A stretch of DNA of 28,725 nucleotides from Prevotellaceae bacterium UBA1746 (lineage in GTDB: Bacteria; Bacteroidota; Bacteroidia; Bacteroidales; Bacteroidaceae), in NCBI GenBank assembly GCA_905369775.1, contig CAJPJR010000024.1, positions 1 to 28,725 of the forward strand, read 5' to 3'. Shown here piece after piece: positions 7,028 through 15,332 of the stretch. The translations under genes were made by a program, and so were the position numbers. A model generated the notes under the pieces. The model did no database searches. It was not told the DNA's origin and was given only the letters and a program-made list of their open reading frames with translations. Positions within the stretch are counted from its first letter, which is position 1. The number at the start of each line of letters is the position of its first letter.

Positions 7028-8544
7028 CGGTAGGAACACTTTTCGAACAGAGCATTGCCGCCGAGTTCCCGCACGATTTCACACCCCACCAGCGAGAAGC
7101 AGTGGCAGAGATCGGGAGCTTCCTGGCCGACCCGCGCAACGACCGGGCTTTTGTGCTGCGCGGCTATGCAGGAACGGGCAAGACGTCGCTGGTATCGGCC
7201 GTGGTGCGCGTTTGGCGTAGGCTGCAGCGCCCCGTTGTCCTCTTGGCGCCGACAGGACGCGCGGCAAAAGTCTTTTCGCTCCACGCCGGTATGCCGGCAC
7301 ACACCATCCATCGCGTCATTTACCGCCAGAAATCTTTCGAAGGTGAGGATACGCAGTTCGATCGAGGGTGGAATCCGGCGAAATCAGCCTTGTTCATCGT
7401 CGATGAAGCCTCGATGGTGGCCAACAACGGCGGAAACAGCCTCTTCGGCACGGGCTGTTTGCTCGACGACCTGATACAATATATATATAGTGGTGAGAGT
7501 TGCCGTCTGATGATGGTGGGCGACACGGCGCAGCTCCCACCTGTGGGAGAAGAAGAGAGTCCCGCACTGCAAAAGAGCGTACTCGAGAGCTACGGGCTCC
7601 ATGTTCGCATGTGCGAGTTGACCGATGTGGTGCGACAGGCCTCAGCTTCTGCCGTTTTGCGCAATGCCACGCGCCTGCGTTGCCAGATCGGCACGCTGTC
7701 GGGCGCACCTTTGCCGGCAGATGAGGACTTCGATCTCGATCGCTACGTGAATGCGGATGGCATGCCCCTGATCGAAGTGGCGAAAGGCACCGAGACCCAG
7801 CTCATGCCCGGCGACGAACTCATCGATGCACTCGAACAGAGTTACAGAGCGTGGGGAACTTCCGACACCATCGTGGTGACGCGCACCAACAAGCGCGCCA
7901 ATATTTTCAACAATGGCATACGCTCGCGAATTTTAGAGCGGGAAGACGTGTTGGAACGTGGCGATTTGGTGATGGCGGTCAAGAACAATTACTATTGGAC
8001 GGTAAAAGCCGCCGAATCGCTCCCCGAGGGAGAACGCGTGCCCATGGCTTTCATCGCCAACGGCGACACTGCCGAGGTAGTTCGTTTCAGAAATGTGCAC
8101 GAAATGCACGGATTCACGTTCGCCGACGCCACATTGCGTTTCGGCGACTACGACAATTGGGAAATGGAATGCCGCATTCTGCTCGACACCCTGCAATCGG
8201 AAGCACCGGCGCTCACGCGCGAAGAAGCGGCGCGCCTCTACGAATCGGTATATGCCGATTATGCCGACATTGCCAACAAGCGCGAGCGCATGAAAGCCAT
8301 TCGACAAGATGCTTACTACAATGCGTTGCAAATCAAGTACGCTTATGCGGTGACTTGCCACAAGGCACAAGGCGGACAATGGCACGAGGTCTACGTCGAT
8401 CAGGGCTATATTCCGGAAGACATGGATCCGGTGGCCTATTTGCGCTGGCTGTACACCGCTTTTACCCGCACTTCCGATAAACTTTACTTGGTCAATTGGC
8501 CAAAAGATCAAATCTACGACATCCATGATCGCAATACTGATTAA
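7024..8544 (+). CDS. RecD-like ATP-dependent DNA helicase (superfamily 1)
   Basis: A 506-residue AAA/SF1 helicase. TPHQREAV at 20-27 is the Q-motif region. Walker A GYAGTGKT is at 47-54 and motif Ia LLAPTGRAAKVF follows. Walker B LFIVDEASM is near residue 121 and motif III MMVGDTAQLPPVGEEESPAL near residue 160. The C-terminal UvrD-like block has YAVTCHKAQGGQW (motif V) and LYTAFTRTSDKLYLV (motif VI). The architecture is that of short RecD2/Dda-like helicases that move 5' to 3' on single-stranded DNA, and is common in Bacteroidota as a stand-alone gene. No recB or recC is nearby, so it is unlikely to belong to RecBCD. It overlaps rsmD by 4 nt and the DUF554 gene by 20 nt. Confidence 0.9.
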   Translation: MTVGTLFEQSIAAEFPHDFTPHQREAVAEIGSFLADPRNDRAFVLRGYAGTGKTSLVSAVVRVWRRLQRPVVLLAPTGRAAKVFSLHAGMPAHTIHRVIYRQKSFEGEDTQFDRGWNPAKSALFIVDEASMVANNGGNSLFGTGCLLDDLIQYIYSGESCRLMMVGDTAQLPPVGEEESPALQKSVLESYGLHVRMCELTDVVRQASASAVLRNATRLRCQIGTLSGAPLPADEDFDLDRYVNADGMPLIEVAKGTETQLMPGDELIDALEQSYRAWGTSDTIVVTRTNKRANIFNNGIRSRILEREDVLERGDLVMAVKNNYYWTVKAAESLPEGERVPMAFIANGDTAEVVRFRNVHEMHGFTFADATLRFGDYDNWEMECRILLDTLQSEAPALTREEAARLYESVYADYADIANKRERMKAIRQDAYYNALQIKYAYAVTCHKAQGGQWHEVYVDQGYIPEDMDPVAYLRWLYTAFTRTSDKLYLVNWPKDQIYDIHDRNTD

Positions 8545-9214
8545 CGTACTGGCTGTTTTGGTGGGAAGTGCGGTCGGCGCGCTGGCCAAACGCGGCATCA
8601 CCGAGAAATACATCACCGTGCTCAACACCGCCATGGGCTTGGCCGCTTTGGTACTGGGCGTCAATGTGGCGCTGACCAACATGCCCAAGAGCCATTTCCC
8701 CGCCTTATTCATCTTCTGTTTGGCTTTGGGTGGACTGTTGGGCACCGTGCTTCGTCTCGATGAGCGCATGCAGGAAGCCACACGCCGCGTGTCGAAGACC
8801 GGAAGCAACCTCACCGAGGGCATCACCACGGCCGTCTTGTTCTGCTGTGTCGGCACGCTCTCCATGATGGGCCCCGTTTTGGCCGCACTCAAGGGCGATA
8901 ACACCTACTTGATGACGGCCGCCACGCTCAATTTGGTGACCATGATCGTCGTTGCCTCCAGTTATGGCTTTTGGGTCAGCATCACCGGCTTGTTTGTCTT
9001 CGTCTGGCAGGGTGGAATTTACGGGATAGCCAAGCTCTCGGCGGGATTTATCTCCGATGCCTTGATCTCCGAAGTCTCCATTGTGGGCGGTGTGCTCATC
9101 GCTGCGGCGGGGCTTGGTGTGATGAACATCAAGGATTGTAAGACCATCAACCTATTGCCGGCTCTACTCATGCCGATGCTCTATTTCCTATGCGCGCATT
9201 TCTTGGGTTTCTGA
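8525..9214 (+). CDS. DUF554 family membrane protein
   Basis: A 229-residue polytopic membrane protein with about six to seven hydrophobic segments. Landmarks of DUF554 are the N-terminal INVLAVLVGSAVGALAKRGI, LNTAMGLAALVLGV, LGGLLGTVLRLDERM, EGITTAVLFCCVGTLSMMGPVLAALKGD, and the C-terminal VGGVLIAAAGLGVMNIK. Relatives in E. coli and Bacillus (YqgA/YdfK) are predicted transport or channel proteins without proven function. It starts 20 nt inside the helicase gene and closes the overlapping gene chain 5673-9214. Confidence 0.9.
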   Translation: MIAILINVLAVLVGSAVGALAKRGITEKYITVLNTAMGLAALVLGVNVALTNMPKSHFPALFIFCLALGGLLGTVLRLDERMQEATRRVSKTGSNLTEGITTAVLFCCVGTLSMMGPVLAALKGDNTYLMTAATLNLVTMIVVASSYGFWVSITGLFVFVWQGGIYGIAKLSAGFISDALISEVSIVGGVLIAAAGLGVMNIKDCKTINLLPALLMPMLYFLCAHFLGF

Positions 9215-9257
9215 CCCGCTGCCGGTGGTCACATCGCGTGTTTTTTGACAATGTCGC

Positions 9258-9288
9258 TTTGCTGCCTGCTGATTTGTGACTAACTTTG
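9258..9288 (+). promoter_or_regulatory. Promoter of the DUF1573 gene
   Basis: TTTG (9258-9261), 19 nt, TAACTTTG (9281-9288), a full consensus match. It overlaps a possible upstream TTG start at 9286, and so supports the ATG at 9337 with a leader of about 40 nt. Confidence 0.78.
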
Positions 9289-9336
9289 TCCTATTCATTA
9301 AAGATTCGAATCATAACGCCTCTCATTTCGCTCCTT

Positions 9337-10401
9337 ATGTCCCTTCGCTATATTCTTCCTCTCTTCTTTTCTCTCGTAGGTTTCCTCACAGCAGCCGCAC
9401 AACCCAAGGCACGTTATTTGACTCCCAAAGTAGAGTTGGGCAATGTCATGTGGAAAGTGCCGGCCCTGGCGCACTTTGAAATTCGCAACACCGGCAATCA
9501 GCCATTGTTGGTGACGGGCGTCTACACTGACTGCGCCTGCACAGTGGCCGCATGGGACAAGCAACCGATTGCCCCCGGCGCCACCACGACACTCACCGTG
9601 ACGCTCGACGCGGAAACCCTGGGCACGTTCGACAAGTCGGTGTATGTCACGACCAACGCCGAGAATGTTGCACGCCGCCTGCGCTTTTCGGGGAAAGTGA
9701 TGCAGAAAGTCATCAACTATGATCGTGACTTTCCCCATAAGATCGGAGATATCCGCCTCTCGGCCGAGAATCTTGAGTTCGACGACGTGAAGCGTGGCGA
9801 AAAACCGCAGGTGACGCTCTTTTTGCTCAACGCAGGCAAGAAAGATTACGCCCCCGAGTTGCTCCACCTGCCCAATTATCTCACGGCCAAAGCCGAACCG
9901 GCGACCATTCGCCCCGGTCGTGTCGGCAAACTGGTGGTTACGCTCAAAAGTAACCTCTTGCACGGCCTGGGACTCACCCAATCCAGTGTGTATCTTTCGC
10001 GTTTTGCAGGCGACCGCGTGAACAAAGACAATGAACTCGGGATCTCGGTGACGCTCCTCCCGAACTTCACGGCGGCGGAACTCAGTTCTCCGCAAGCCCC
10101 TCTCGCAGAAATGGCAACAGACGTAGACTTGGGCGCGTTCAACGGGAAGTCGAAACTCAAAGGCATCGTTCTCTTGGCCAACAAGGGGCAATCGCCTCTG
10201 GAAATAAAGATGCTGCAGGTCTACAACCCCGGCCTTTCCGTTTCGCTCCCCAAAACAACGTTGCGTCCCGGGGAGACTACTGAAATGAAGATCGTCGTTT
10301 CCACAGCGGTAGACCGCTTCCGCGGCAGCCGAAAAGTCCTGTTGATCACCAATGATCCCCGTCATCCGAAGATTTTGGTGAATGTGACCACAAAAAAGTA
10401 G
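9337..10401 (+). CDS. DUF1573 (ASH-like) exported protein
   Basis: A 354-residue protein with a Sec signal peptide (MSLRYILPLFFSLVGFLTAAAQP, cleavage probably after AAA or AAAQ). The DUF1573 unit comes first: FEIRNTGNQPLLVTGVYTDCACTVA, with the conserved C-x-C-T, then PIAPGATTTLTVTLDAETLGTFDKSVYVTTNA. Two further immunoglobulin-like strands sets follow, around residues 145-240 (LFLLNAGKKDYAPELLHLPNYLTAKAEPATIRPG) and 260-350 (VLLANKGQSPLEIKMLQVYNPGLSVSLPKTTLRPGE). The product is probably periplasmic. The biochemical function is unknown; such domains are often binding modules. The start is fixed by the promoter; an upstream TTG frame start would lie in the -7 box. Confidence 0.85.
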   Translation: MSLRYILPLFFSLVGFLTAAAQPKARYLTPKVELGNVMWKVPALAHFEIRNTGNQPLLVTGVYTDCACTVAAWDKQPIAPGATTTLTVTLDAETLGTFDKSVYVTTNAENVARRLRFSGKVMQKVINYDRDFPHKIGDIRLSAENLEFDDVKRGEKPQVTLFLLNAGKKDYAPELLHLPNYLTAKAEPATIRPGRVGKLVVTLKSNLLHGLGLTQSSVYLSRFAGDRVNKDNELGISVTLLPNFTAAELSSPQAPLAEMATDVDLGAFNGKSKLKGIVLLANKGQSPLEIKMLQVYNPGLSVSLPKTTLRPGETTEMKIVVSTAVDRFRGSRKVLLITNDPRHPKILVNVTTKK

Positions 10402-10410
10402 CGCATTCCT

Positions 10411-10440
10411 TTTGTGTGTTGGCAGGAATGCTTATCTTTG
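10411..10440 (+). promoter_or_regulatory. Promoter of tRNA-Pro
   Basis: TTTG (10411-10414), 18 nt, TATCTTTG (10433-10440). Transcription would start near 10447, leaving a 5' leader of about 47 nt before the tRNA. Confidence 0.7.
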
Positions 10441-10493
10441 CACCATCAAAACGAGCATAGCTCGCGAGGAGTCTCTTTCGGACTCCAAGAAAT

Positions 10494-10566
10494 CGGAAAG
10501 TAGCGCAGTTGGTAGCGCACTACGTTCGGGACGTAGGGGTCGGGCGTTCGAGTCGCCTCTTTCCGA
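10494..10566 (+). tRNA. tRNA-Pro (anticodon CGG)
   Basis: A complete cloverleaf: acceptor CGGAAAG pairs with CTTTCCG, the D arm is GCGC/GCGC, the anticodon stem CTACG/CGTAG encloses loop TTCGGGA with anticodon CGG, and the T arm GGGCG/CGCCT encloses TTCGAGT. The discriminator is A and CCA is not encoded. It reads proline codon CCG. Confidence 0.95.
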
Positions 10567-10576
10567 CTTCGCAGGA

Positions 10577-10610
10577 AGCGGTTCACAACCTGGTTGTGGA
10601 CCGCTTTTTT
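10577..10610 (+). terminator. Intrinsic terminator of tRNA-Pro
   Basis: AGCGGTTCACAACC and GGTTGTGGACCGCT form a long stem with a single mismatch and a very tight loop, followed directly by TTTTTT. It starts 10 nt after the tRNA. Confidence 0.9.
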
Positions 10611-10674
10611 CGGCTACTTACGCCGCAAACCTCCCTGATATTTTGAACTATATGCCGCATACGATGAGGAAGAC

Positions 10675-10926
10675 GGAGAGGAGCTGATGAAAGCCGGGAA
10701 GAAAATGAGAAAACCGAGGAGTGAAGTGAAGAGAGCAGGGGAGAAGACGAGAAAAACGGGGAAGAAAATGAGAAAACCGAGGAGTGAAGTGAAGAGAGCA
10801 GGGGAGAAGACGAGAAAAACGGGGAAGAAAATGAGAAAACCGGGGAGCGAAGTGAAGAAAGTGGGGAAGAAAATGAGAAAAGAAGGGCAGAAGATGAGCG
10901 AAGCGGGGGAGCGCGTGAACAAATGT
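10675..10926 (+). repeat. 21-nt tandem repeat array, twelve units (array 3), with exact 63-bp duplication
   Basis: Twelve 21-nt units run without interruption. Most begin with GGG and carry GAAAA or GAGAAAA in the middle. 10696-10758 and 10759-10821 are identical 63-bp segments (three units each). Read from the plus strand in the frame of the ATG at 10687, each unit is a heptad such as GKKMRKP, RSEVKRA, GEKTRKT, GSEVKKV, GQKMSEA or GERVNKC: Gly or Arg first, Met, Val or Thr fourth, Lys common at position six. The exact copies point to recent slippage or recombination. Arrays at 2719 and 18239 have the same period. Confidence 0.9.
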
Positions 10927-11145
10927 GCGTGTAATCGCCGTGTGATTTTGACATCGGCTATCATCTTCGGAAGAAAAGTTGTAACTTCGCGGAGACTATC
11001 CAATTTTGTGGCGGCGATCGAAGGGAGAAATCACCTTAGTGGTGAGCGAACATGCCCGTTTGCGTCGCGCCGCTTACACTTTCGTAGAAAAAATACGATC
11101 GACACAACGATCAGCATCCAATATGATTTCGGTAGAACATCTTAA
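10687..11145 (+). CDS. Possible very basic heptad-repeat small protein (uncertain)
   Basis: An open frame of 152 codons starts at ATG 10687, 7 nt after a purine-rich GGAGAGGAG. The first 80 residues are heptad repeats, extremely rich in Lys, Arg, Gly and Glu, with a hydrophobic residue every seventh position; this could form an amphipathic helix or bind nucleic acid. The rest (from about residue 81) shows no pattern, runs through the upstream region of the ABC-F gene and overlaps its start by 23 nt, which argues against that part being coding. In frame upstream the reading stays open to a TGA at 10636, and GEELMKA already fits the heptad. No clear promoter is seen after the tRNA terminator. 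It may be a decaying gene, a short real protein or a non-coding repeat. Confidence 0.25.
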   Translation: MKAGKKMRKPRSEVKRAGEKTRKTGKKMRKPRSEVKRAGEKTRKTGKKMRKPGSEVKKVGKKMRKEGQKMSEAGERVNKCACNRRVILTSAIIFGRKVVTSRRLSNFVAAIEGRNHLSGERTCPFASRRLHFRRKNTIDTTISIQYDFGRTS

Positions 11146-13069
11146 AGTCGAATTTTCAGCCCGCGCGCTGTTCTCAGATGTGAGCTTTGTGGTCAACAAG
11201 CGCGACCGCATCGCCCTTGTCGGCAAGAATGGAGCCGGGAAGAGCACGATGCTCAAAATCTTAGCCGGCCTTCAGCAGCCGACCGACGGGCACGTGGCCG
11301 TGCAGCGCGATGTAAGTGTGGGATACCTCCCGCAAGTGATGGTGCTCAGCGACGATACGACGGTGGCTGCCGAAGTGGAAAAAGCTTTTGCCCACATTCA
11401 TCAGCTCAAGGACCGCGTGCGCCGACTGAACGACGAGCTTTCCAGTCGCACCGACTACGATACGCCGGAATATATGGAGCTTGTCGAAGCCTTCAGCCGC
11501 GAAAACGACCGTTTGCAGATGATGGGTGCGCAAAACTATCACGCAGAAATCGAGCGAACGCTCACCGGTCTGGGTTTCAACCGCGAAGATCTGGAGCGCC
11601 CCACACGAGAATTCTCCGGCGGATGGCGCATGCGCATCGAGTTGGCCAAACTTTTGTTGGCCCGTCACGATGTGTTGTTGCTCGACGAGCCGACCAACCA
11701 TTTGGACATCGAGAGTATCCGCTGGTTGGAGCAGTTCCTCTCGCGCAATGCGGATGCCGTTATCCTGGTGAGCCACGATCGCGCGTTTATCAACAACGTT
11801 ACGAATCGCACATTGGAGATTTCGTGCGGAAAGGTCGTGGACTATCGTGTGAAGTACGACGAATACGTACAACTTCGCGCGGAACGGCGCGAAAGTCAGT
11901 TGCGCGCTTACGAGAACCAGCAGAAAGAGATTGCCGAGATCAAAGATTTCATCGAGCGCTTCCGTTACAAGCCCACCAAGTCGGTGCAAGTGCAGAGCCG
12001 CATCAAGCAGTTGGAGAAAATCGTCCCGATCGAAATTGATGAGGTTGATACTTCGCGCCTACATCTCAAGTTCCCTCCTTGCTCGCGTTCGGGCGATTAT
12101 CCCGTGATTTGCGACGACGTGGAGAAACACTACGGCGATCATCAGGTCTTTGCGCAGGTCAACCTCACCATCCGCCGCGGTGAGAAAGTAGCCTTCGTGG
12201 GCAAGAACGGCGAAGGCAAGTCTACGCTGGTCAAGTGCATCATGTCGCAAATTGACCACGGCGGTGTGCTCAAACTCGGGCACAATGTCGAGATTGGCTA
12301 CTACGCACAGAATCAAGCCCAGTTGTTGGACGACGAACTCACCGTGTTCGACACTATCGATCGTGTGGCCAAAGGAGATATCCGGCTGAAAATCCGCGAC
12401 ATCCTCGGCGCCTTCATGTTCGGCGGGGAGGCATCCGACAAAAAGGTCAAAGTGCTCTCCGGAGGTGAGCGGAGTCGATTGGCCATGATCAAGTTATTGT
12501 TGGAACCCGTCAACTTTTTGATACTCGACGAGCCGACCAACCACCTCGACATGCAGACCAAAGACGTGTTGAAGGAGGCCATCCTTGCTTTCGACGGGAC
12601 GGTCATTGTCGTAAGCCACGACCGCGAATTTCTCGACGGCTTGGTGACAAAAGTCTATGAGTTCGGCGGGGGCAAAGTGCGCGAATACCTCGGCGGCATC
12701 TACGACTATTTGCGTGAAAAGTCGGTCGATGATGTCGCGGCAGCCGCAGCGCTTGCCGGAAATCGCTCCGCCACCACCGAAACATCCCCTGCCCAGTCGG
12801 CGCCCGGCGCAACAGTGCCCTCGGAAGGGGCTTTGAGTTACGCCGAACAAAAGGAATTGGCCAAGCAGCGCCGCAAGTTGGAGCAAGCCGTCAAGGACGC
12901 GGAGCAGAAAATCGAGCAGTTGGAAACGGAGATCTCCGAACTGGAAACCCGACTTTCCACGCCGGAGGGCGCAACAGACGCGGCACTTTTCACGCGCCAC
13001 GGCGAATTGCGCAAGGAACTTGCAGCCGCCGAGGAAGCGTGGAGCGCCGCGGTGGAAGCGCTCGGCTGA
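11123..13069 (+). CDS. ABC-F family ATPase with C-terminal Uup-like coiled coil
   Basis: A 648-residue soluble protein with two ATPase domains and no membrane segment. Domain 1 has Walker A GKNGAGKST (34-42), FSGGWRMRIELAKLLL as signature and LLLDEPTNHLD as Walker B. A linker of charged helices follows (QLRAYENQQKEIAEIKDFIERFRYKPTKSVQVQSRIKQLEKI). Domain 2 has Walker A GKNGEGKST (360-368), LSGGERSRLAMIKLLL and LILDEPTNHLDM. The last 80 residues form a charged coiled coil (YAEQKELAKQRRKLEQAVKDAEQKIEQLETEISELE) as in Uup. ABC-F proteins act on ribosomes as translation factors, and some protect against antibiotics. The start is the ATG at 11123 (MISVEHLKVEF), matching the paralogue at 16319. The two differ mainly by this C-terminal extension. 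Confidence 0.92.
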   Translation: MISVEHLKVEFSARALFSDVSFVVNKRDRIALVGKNGAGKSTMLKILAGLQQPTDGHVAVQRDVSVGYLPQVMVLSDDTTVAAEVEKAFAHIHQLKDRVRRLNDELSSRTDYDTPEYMELVEAFSRENDRLQMMGAQNYHAEIERTLTGLGFNREDLERPTREFSGGWRMRIELAKLLLARHDVLLLDEPTNHLDIESIRWLEQFLSRNADAVILVSHDRAFINNVTNRTLEISCGKVVDYRVKYDEYVQLRAERRESQLRAYENQQKEIAEIKDFIERFRYKPTKSVQVQSRIKQLEKIVPIEIDEVDTSRLHLKFPPCSRSGDYPVICDDVEKHYGDHQVFAQVNLTIRRGEKVAFVGKNGEGKSTLVKCIMSQIDHGGVLKLGHNVEIGYYAQNQAQLLDDELTVFDTIDRVAKGDIRLKIRDILGAFMFGGEASDKKVKVLSGGERSRLAMIKLLLEPVNFLILDEPTNHLDMQTKDVLKEAILAFDGTVIVVSHDREFLDGLVTKVYEFGGGKVREYLGGIYDYLREKSVDDVAAAAALAGNRSATTETSPAQSAPGATVPSEGALSYAEQKELAKQRRKLEQAVKDAEQKIEQLETEISELETRLSTPEGATDAALFTRHGELRKELAAAEEAWSAAVEALG

Positions 13070-13287
13070 TGCCCGGCGCATCTCCCCTTTGAGGCCCGAG
13101 CATAAGCCGTTTCCACGCGGTTTCCTCCCATTTCCACTCAGCAGGCGACCGTTTTCTCTCAACCGTCGCACGAATTCTGGTTCCGCCTCCCTTGTTTTCG
13201 CGTCGAGTCTCCGTTCGCGCTCCGTCGGGCCGAGCGACGTTGAAATTCCTCTCCCAGAATACAATATTCCAATCCAATAGATACATC

Positions 13288-15312
13288 ATGAGATTAAAAC
13301 ATTTCCTGTCTGCTCTGGCCTTTGTGGCCGTAGGTGCTTCAGCGCAAGCGCCTGTAGGCACGCTTAATCGTGCCGACATGGATCTCACGGCTCGTCCCGG
13401 CCAAGATTTCTATCAATATGCCGGCGGCGGCTGGATGAAAGCTCACCCGCTCACGCCCGAACACGCTCGCTATGCCCAATTCAATGAGCTCGAAGAGGTG
13501 AATCAGAAGCGCATTCGCACGTTGATCGAAGACCTCGCCGCGAAACCCGCAGCCGACGGCAGTTTGGCGCAAAAGATCGGATCGCTCTATCGACTTTCGA
13601 TGGACAGTGTGCGACGCAATCGCGAAGGCTACGAACCCATTCGTGCCACGCTGGACGAAGTGCGCGCCCTCCGGGACAAGACGGCCTATTTCGCGCTGAC
13701 CAATCGTTTGGAACGCTGCGGTGTTTCGAGCATGATCGGGGTCGGTTGCGGCGCCGACATCAAGAATGCCCAAATGAACTTGGTGCAAATCAACCAAAGC
13801 GGCTTGGCACTCGGCGAACGCGACTACTATCTGGAAAATGATCCCGAGACGCGCAAGATTCGTGAGGCCTATCGAGCCTATGTCAAGCAGTTGTTTGTCA
13901 TGACCGGCACCCCCGAGGCAGAAGCCGCGCAGAAGATGGAGCAGGTGCTCAACATCGAGACGCGCATTGCCAAAGCTTCCTATTCTGCCACCAAGTTGCG
14001 CGACGTGGAAGGCAATTATCACAAGATGACCTACGCCGAACTCTTGCGCGATTATCCGGGCATTGATTGGAAAGTGCTGTTCCAAAATCAGGGCTATCCC
14101 GCGTTTGCCGAAGTAAGTGTCAACCAACCGGAGCCCATTCACGAGGTGGAGAAGATTCTCGCCGATACTCCGCTCGAGGCACTCAAATCTTATCTCGAAT
14201 TCAACGTGATCAACAGCGCCTCCTCGGCACTGAGCGACGATTTCCGCCGTGTCACGTTCGATTTCTACAGTCGCACGATGCAGGGTACGGAGCAAGACCG
14301 CCCGCGTTGGAAGCGCGCGGTGGGTACTGTAGAGGATGTTTTGGGAATGGCCGTCGGCAAAATGTATGTTGAGCGTTATTTCCCCGAAAGCTCCAAGCAG
14401 CGCATGCTTCAACTCGTGCACAATCTGCAAAAAGCCCTCGGTCAGCGCATTGATCAGCAAACTTGGATGAGTGCCGCCACTAAAAAGCAAGCACACGAGA
14501 AGCTCAACACATTTCGCATCAAGATTGGTTATCCGGACGAGTGGAGAAATTACGATGGTCTGGTGATTGACGAGAAACTCTCGTTCTATGAAAATCTGCG
14601 CCGTGCCGAAGAATTCGACAATGCGTATGAAATTGCGCGCCGCGTCAACAAACCGGTCGATCGCAACGAGTGGTTCATGACACCGCAGACGATCAATGCC
14701 TACTACGACCCGACAACCAACGAAATTTGCTTCCCCGCCGGCATTCTCCAGGCGCCTTTCTTCGATCCCGCAGCCGACGATGCGGCCAACTACGGCGCGA
14801 TTGGTGTGGTGATCGGCCACGAAATGACGCACGGTTTCGACGATCAAGGCAGTCAATTCGACAAAGATGGCAATCTTCGCAACTGGTGGACGCCGCAAGA
14901 TAAGGCTAATTTCAAGGCGCGCACCCAACGTATGATTCGATTCTTCGACGGCATCGAGGTGTTGCCCGGCTTGCATTGCAACGGCGCACTCACTTGTGGC
15001 GAAAACATTGCGGACCATGGCGGACTGAAGGTGGCTTATCAAGCCTTCCGCAACGCAACAAGCAGCCGGCCGCTCGCCGATTTCGGCGGTTTCACCCCCG
15101 ATCAGCGCTTCTTCATCAGCTACGGCCAGATCTGGGCCAACAACATTCGTCCCGAAGCCCTGCGCAATCAGGTGAAAACCGACCCCCACGCTCCCGCTCG
15201 CTGGCGTGTGAACGGCGCGCTTCCCCAGATCGAAGCTTGGTACAAGGCATTTGGCATCAAGAAAGGGGACAAACTTTTTGTTCCCAAGAACAAGCGAGTT
15301 GATATCTGGTAA
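13288..15312 (+). CDS. pepO: M13 family zinc metallopeptidase, PepO-like
   Basis: A 674-residue neprilysin-type endopeptidase of normal length. A Sec signal peptide (MRLKHFLSALAFVAVGASAQA) sends it to the periplasm or surface. The M13_N domain begins with PGQDFYQYAGGGWMKAHPLTPEHARYAQFNEL. The catalytic M13 domain has HEMTH with zinc ligands His511 and His515 and catalytic Glu512. The third ligand is Glu572 in CGENIADHGG, with Asp576 supporting. The upstream substrate-binding INAYYDPTTNEICFPAGILQ is also typical. The C-terminal end FVPKNKRVDIW closes the family, though the usual C-terminal CxVW is VDIW here. The expected role is cleavage of oligopeptides for nutrition. The start is chosen for the signal peptide; an upstream open frame to 13192 has no such feature. 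It ends 20 nt before metA. Confidence 0.95.
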   Translation: MRLKHFLSALAFVAVGASAQAPVGTLNRADMDLTARPGQDFYQYAGGGWMKAHPLTPEHARYAQFNELEEVNQKRIRTLIEDLAAKPAADGSLAQKIGSLYRLSMDSVRRNREGYEPIRATLDEVRALRDKTAYFALTNRLERCGVSSMIGVGCGADIKNAQMNLVQINQSGLALGERDYYLENDPETRKIREAYRAYVKQLFVMTGTPEAEAAQKMEQVLNIETRIAKASYSATKLRDVEGNYHKMTYAELLRDYPGIDWKVLFQNQGYPAFAEVSVNQPEPIHEVEKILADTPLEALKSYLEFNVINSASSALSDDFRRVTFDFYSRTMQGTEQDRPRWKRAVGTVEDVLGMAVGKMYVERYFPESSKQRMLQLVHNLQKALGQRIDQQTWMSAATKKQAHEKLNTFRIKIGYPDEWRNYDGLVIDEKLSFYENLRRAEEFDNAYEIARRVNKPVDRNEWFMTPQTINAYYDPTTNEICFPAGILQAPFFDPAADDAANYGAIGVVIGHEMTHGFDDQGSQFDKDGNLRNWWTPQDKANFKARTQRMIRFFDGIEVLPGLHCNGALTCGENIADHGGLKVAYQAFRNATSSRPLADFGGFTPDQRFFISYGQIWANNIRPEALRNQVKTDPHAPARWRVNGALPQIEAWYKAFGIKKGDKLFVPKNKRVDIW

Positions 15313-15332
15313 TTTCTCAGTATTTTGACGCC

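Noticed and set aside
10412..10687. A 91-codon frame across tRNA-Pro
   Set aside because: It runs through the tRNA and its terminator hairpin and has no domain.
13339..15189. A 616-codon open frame antisense to the M13 peptidase
   Set aside because: The sense strand carries HEMTH, the third zinc ligand and a signal peptide; the antisense frame has nothing recognisable.
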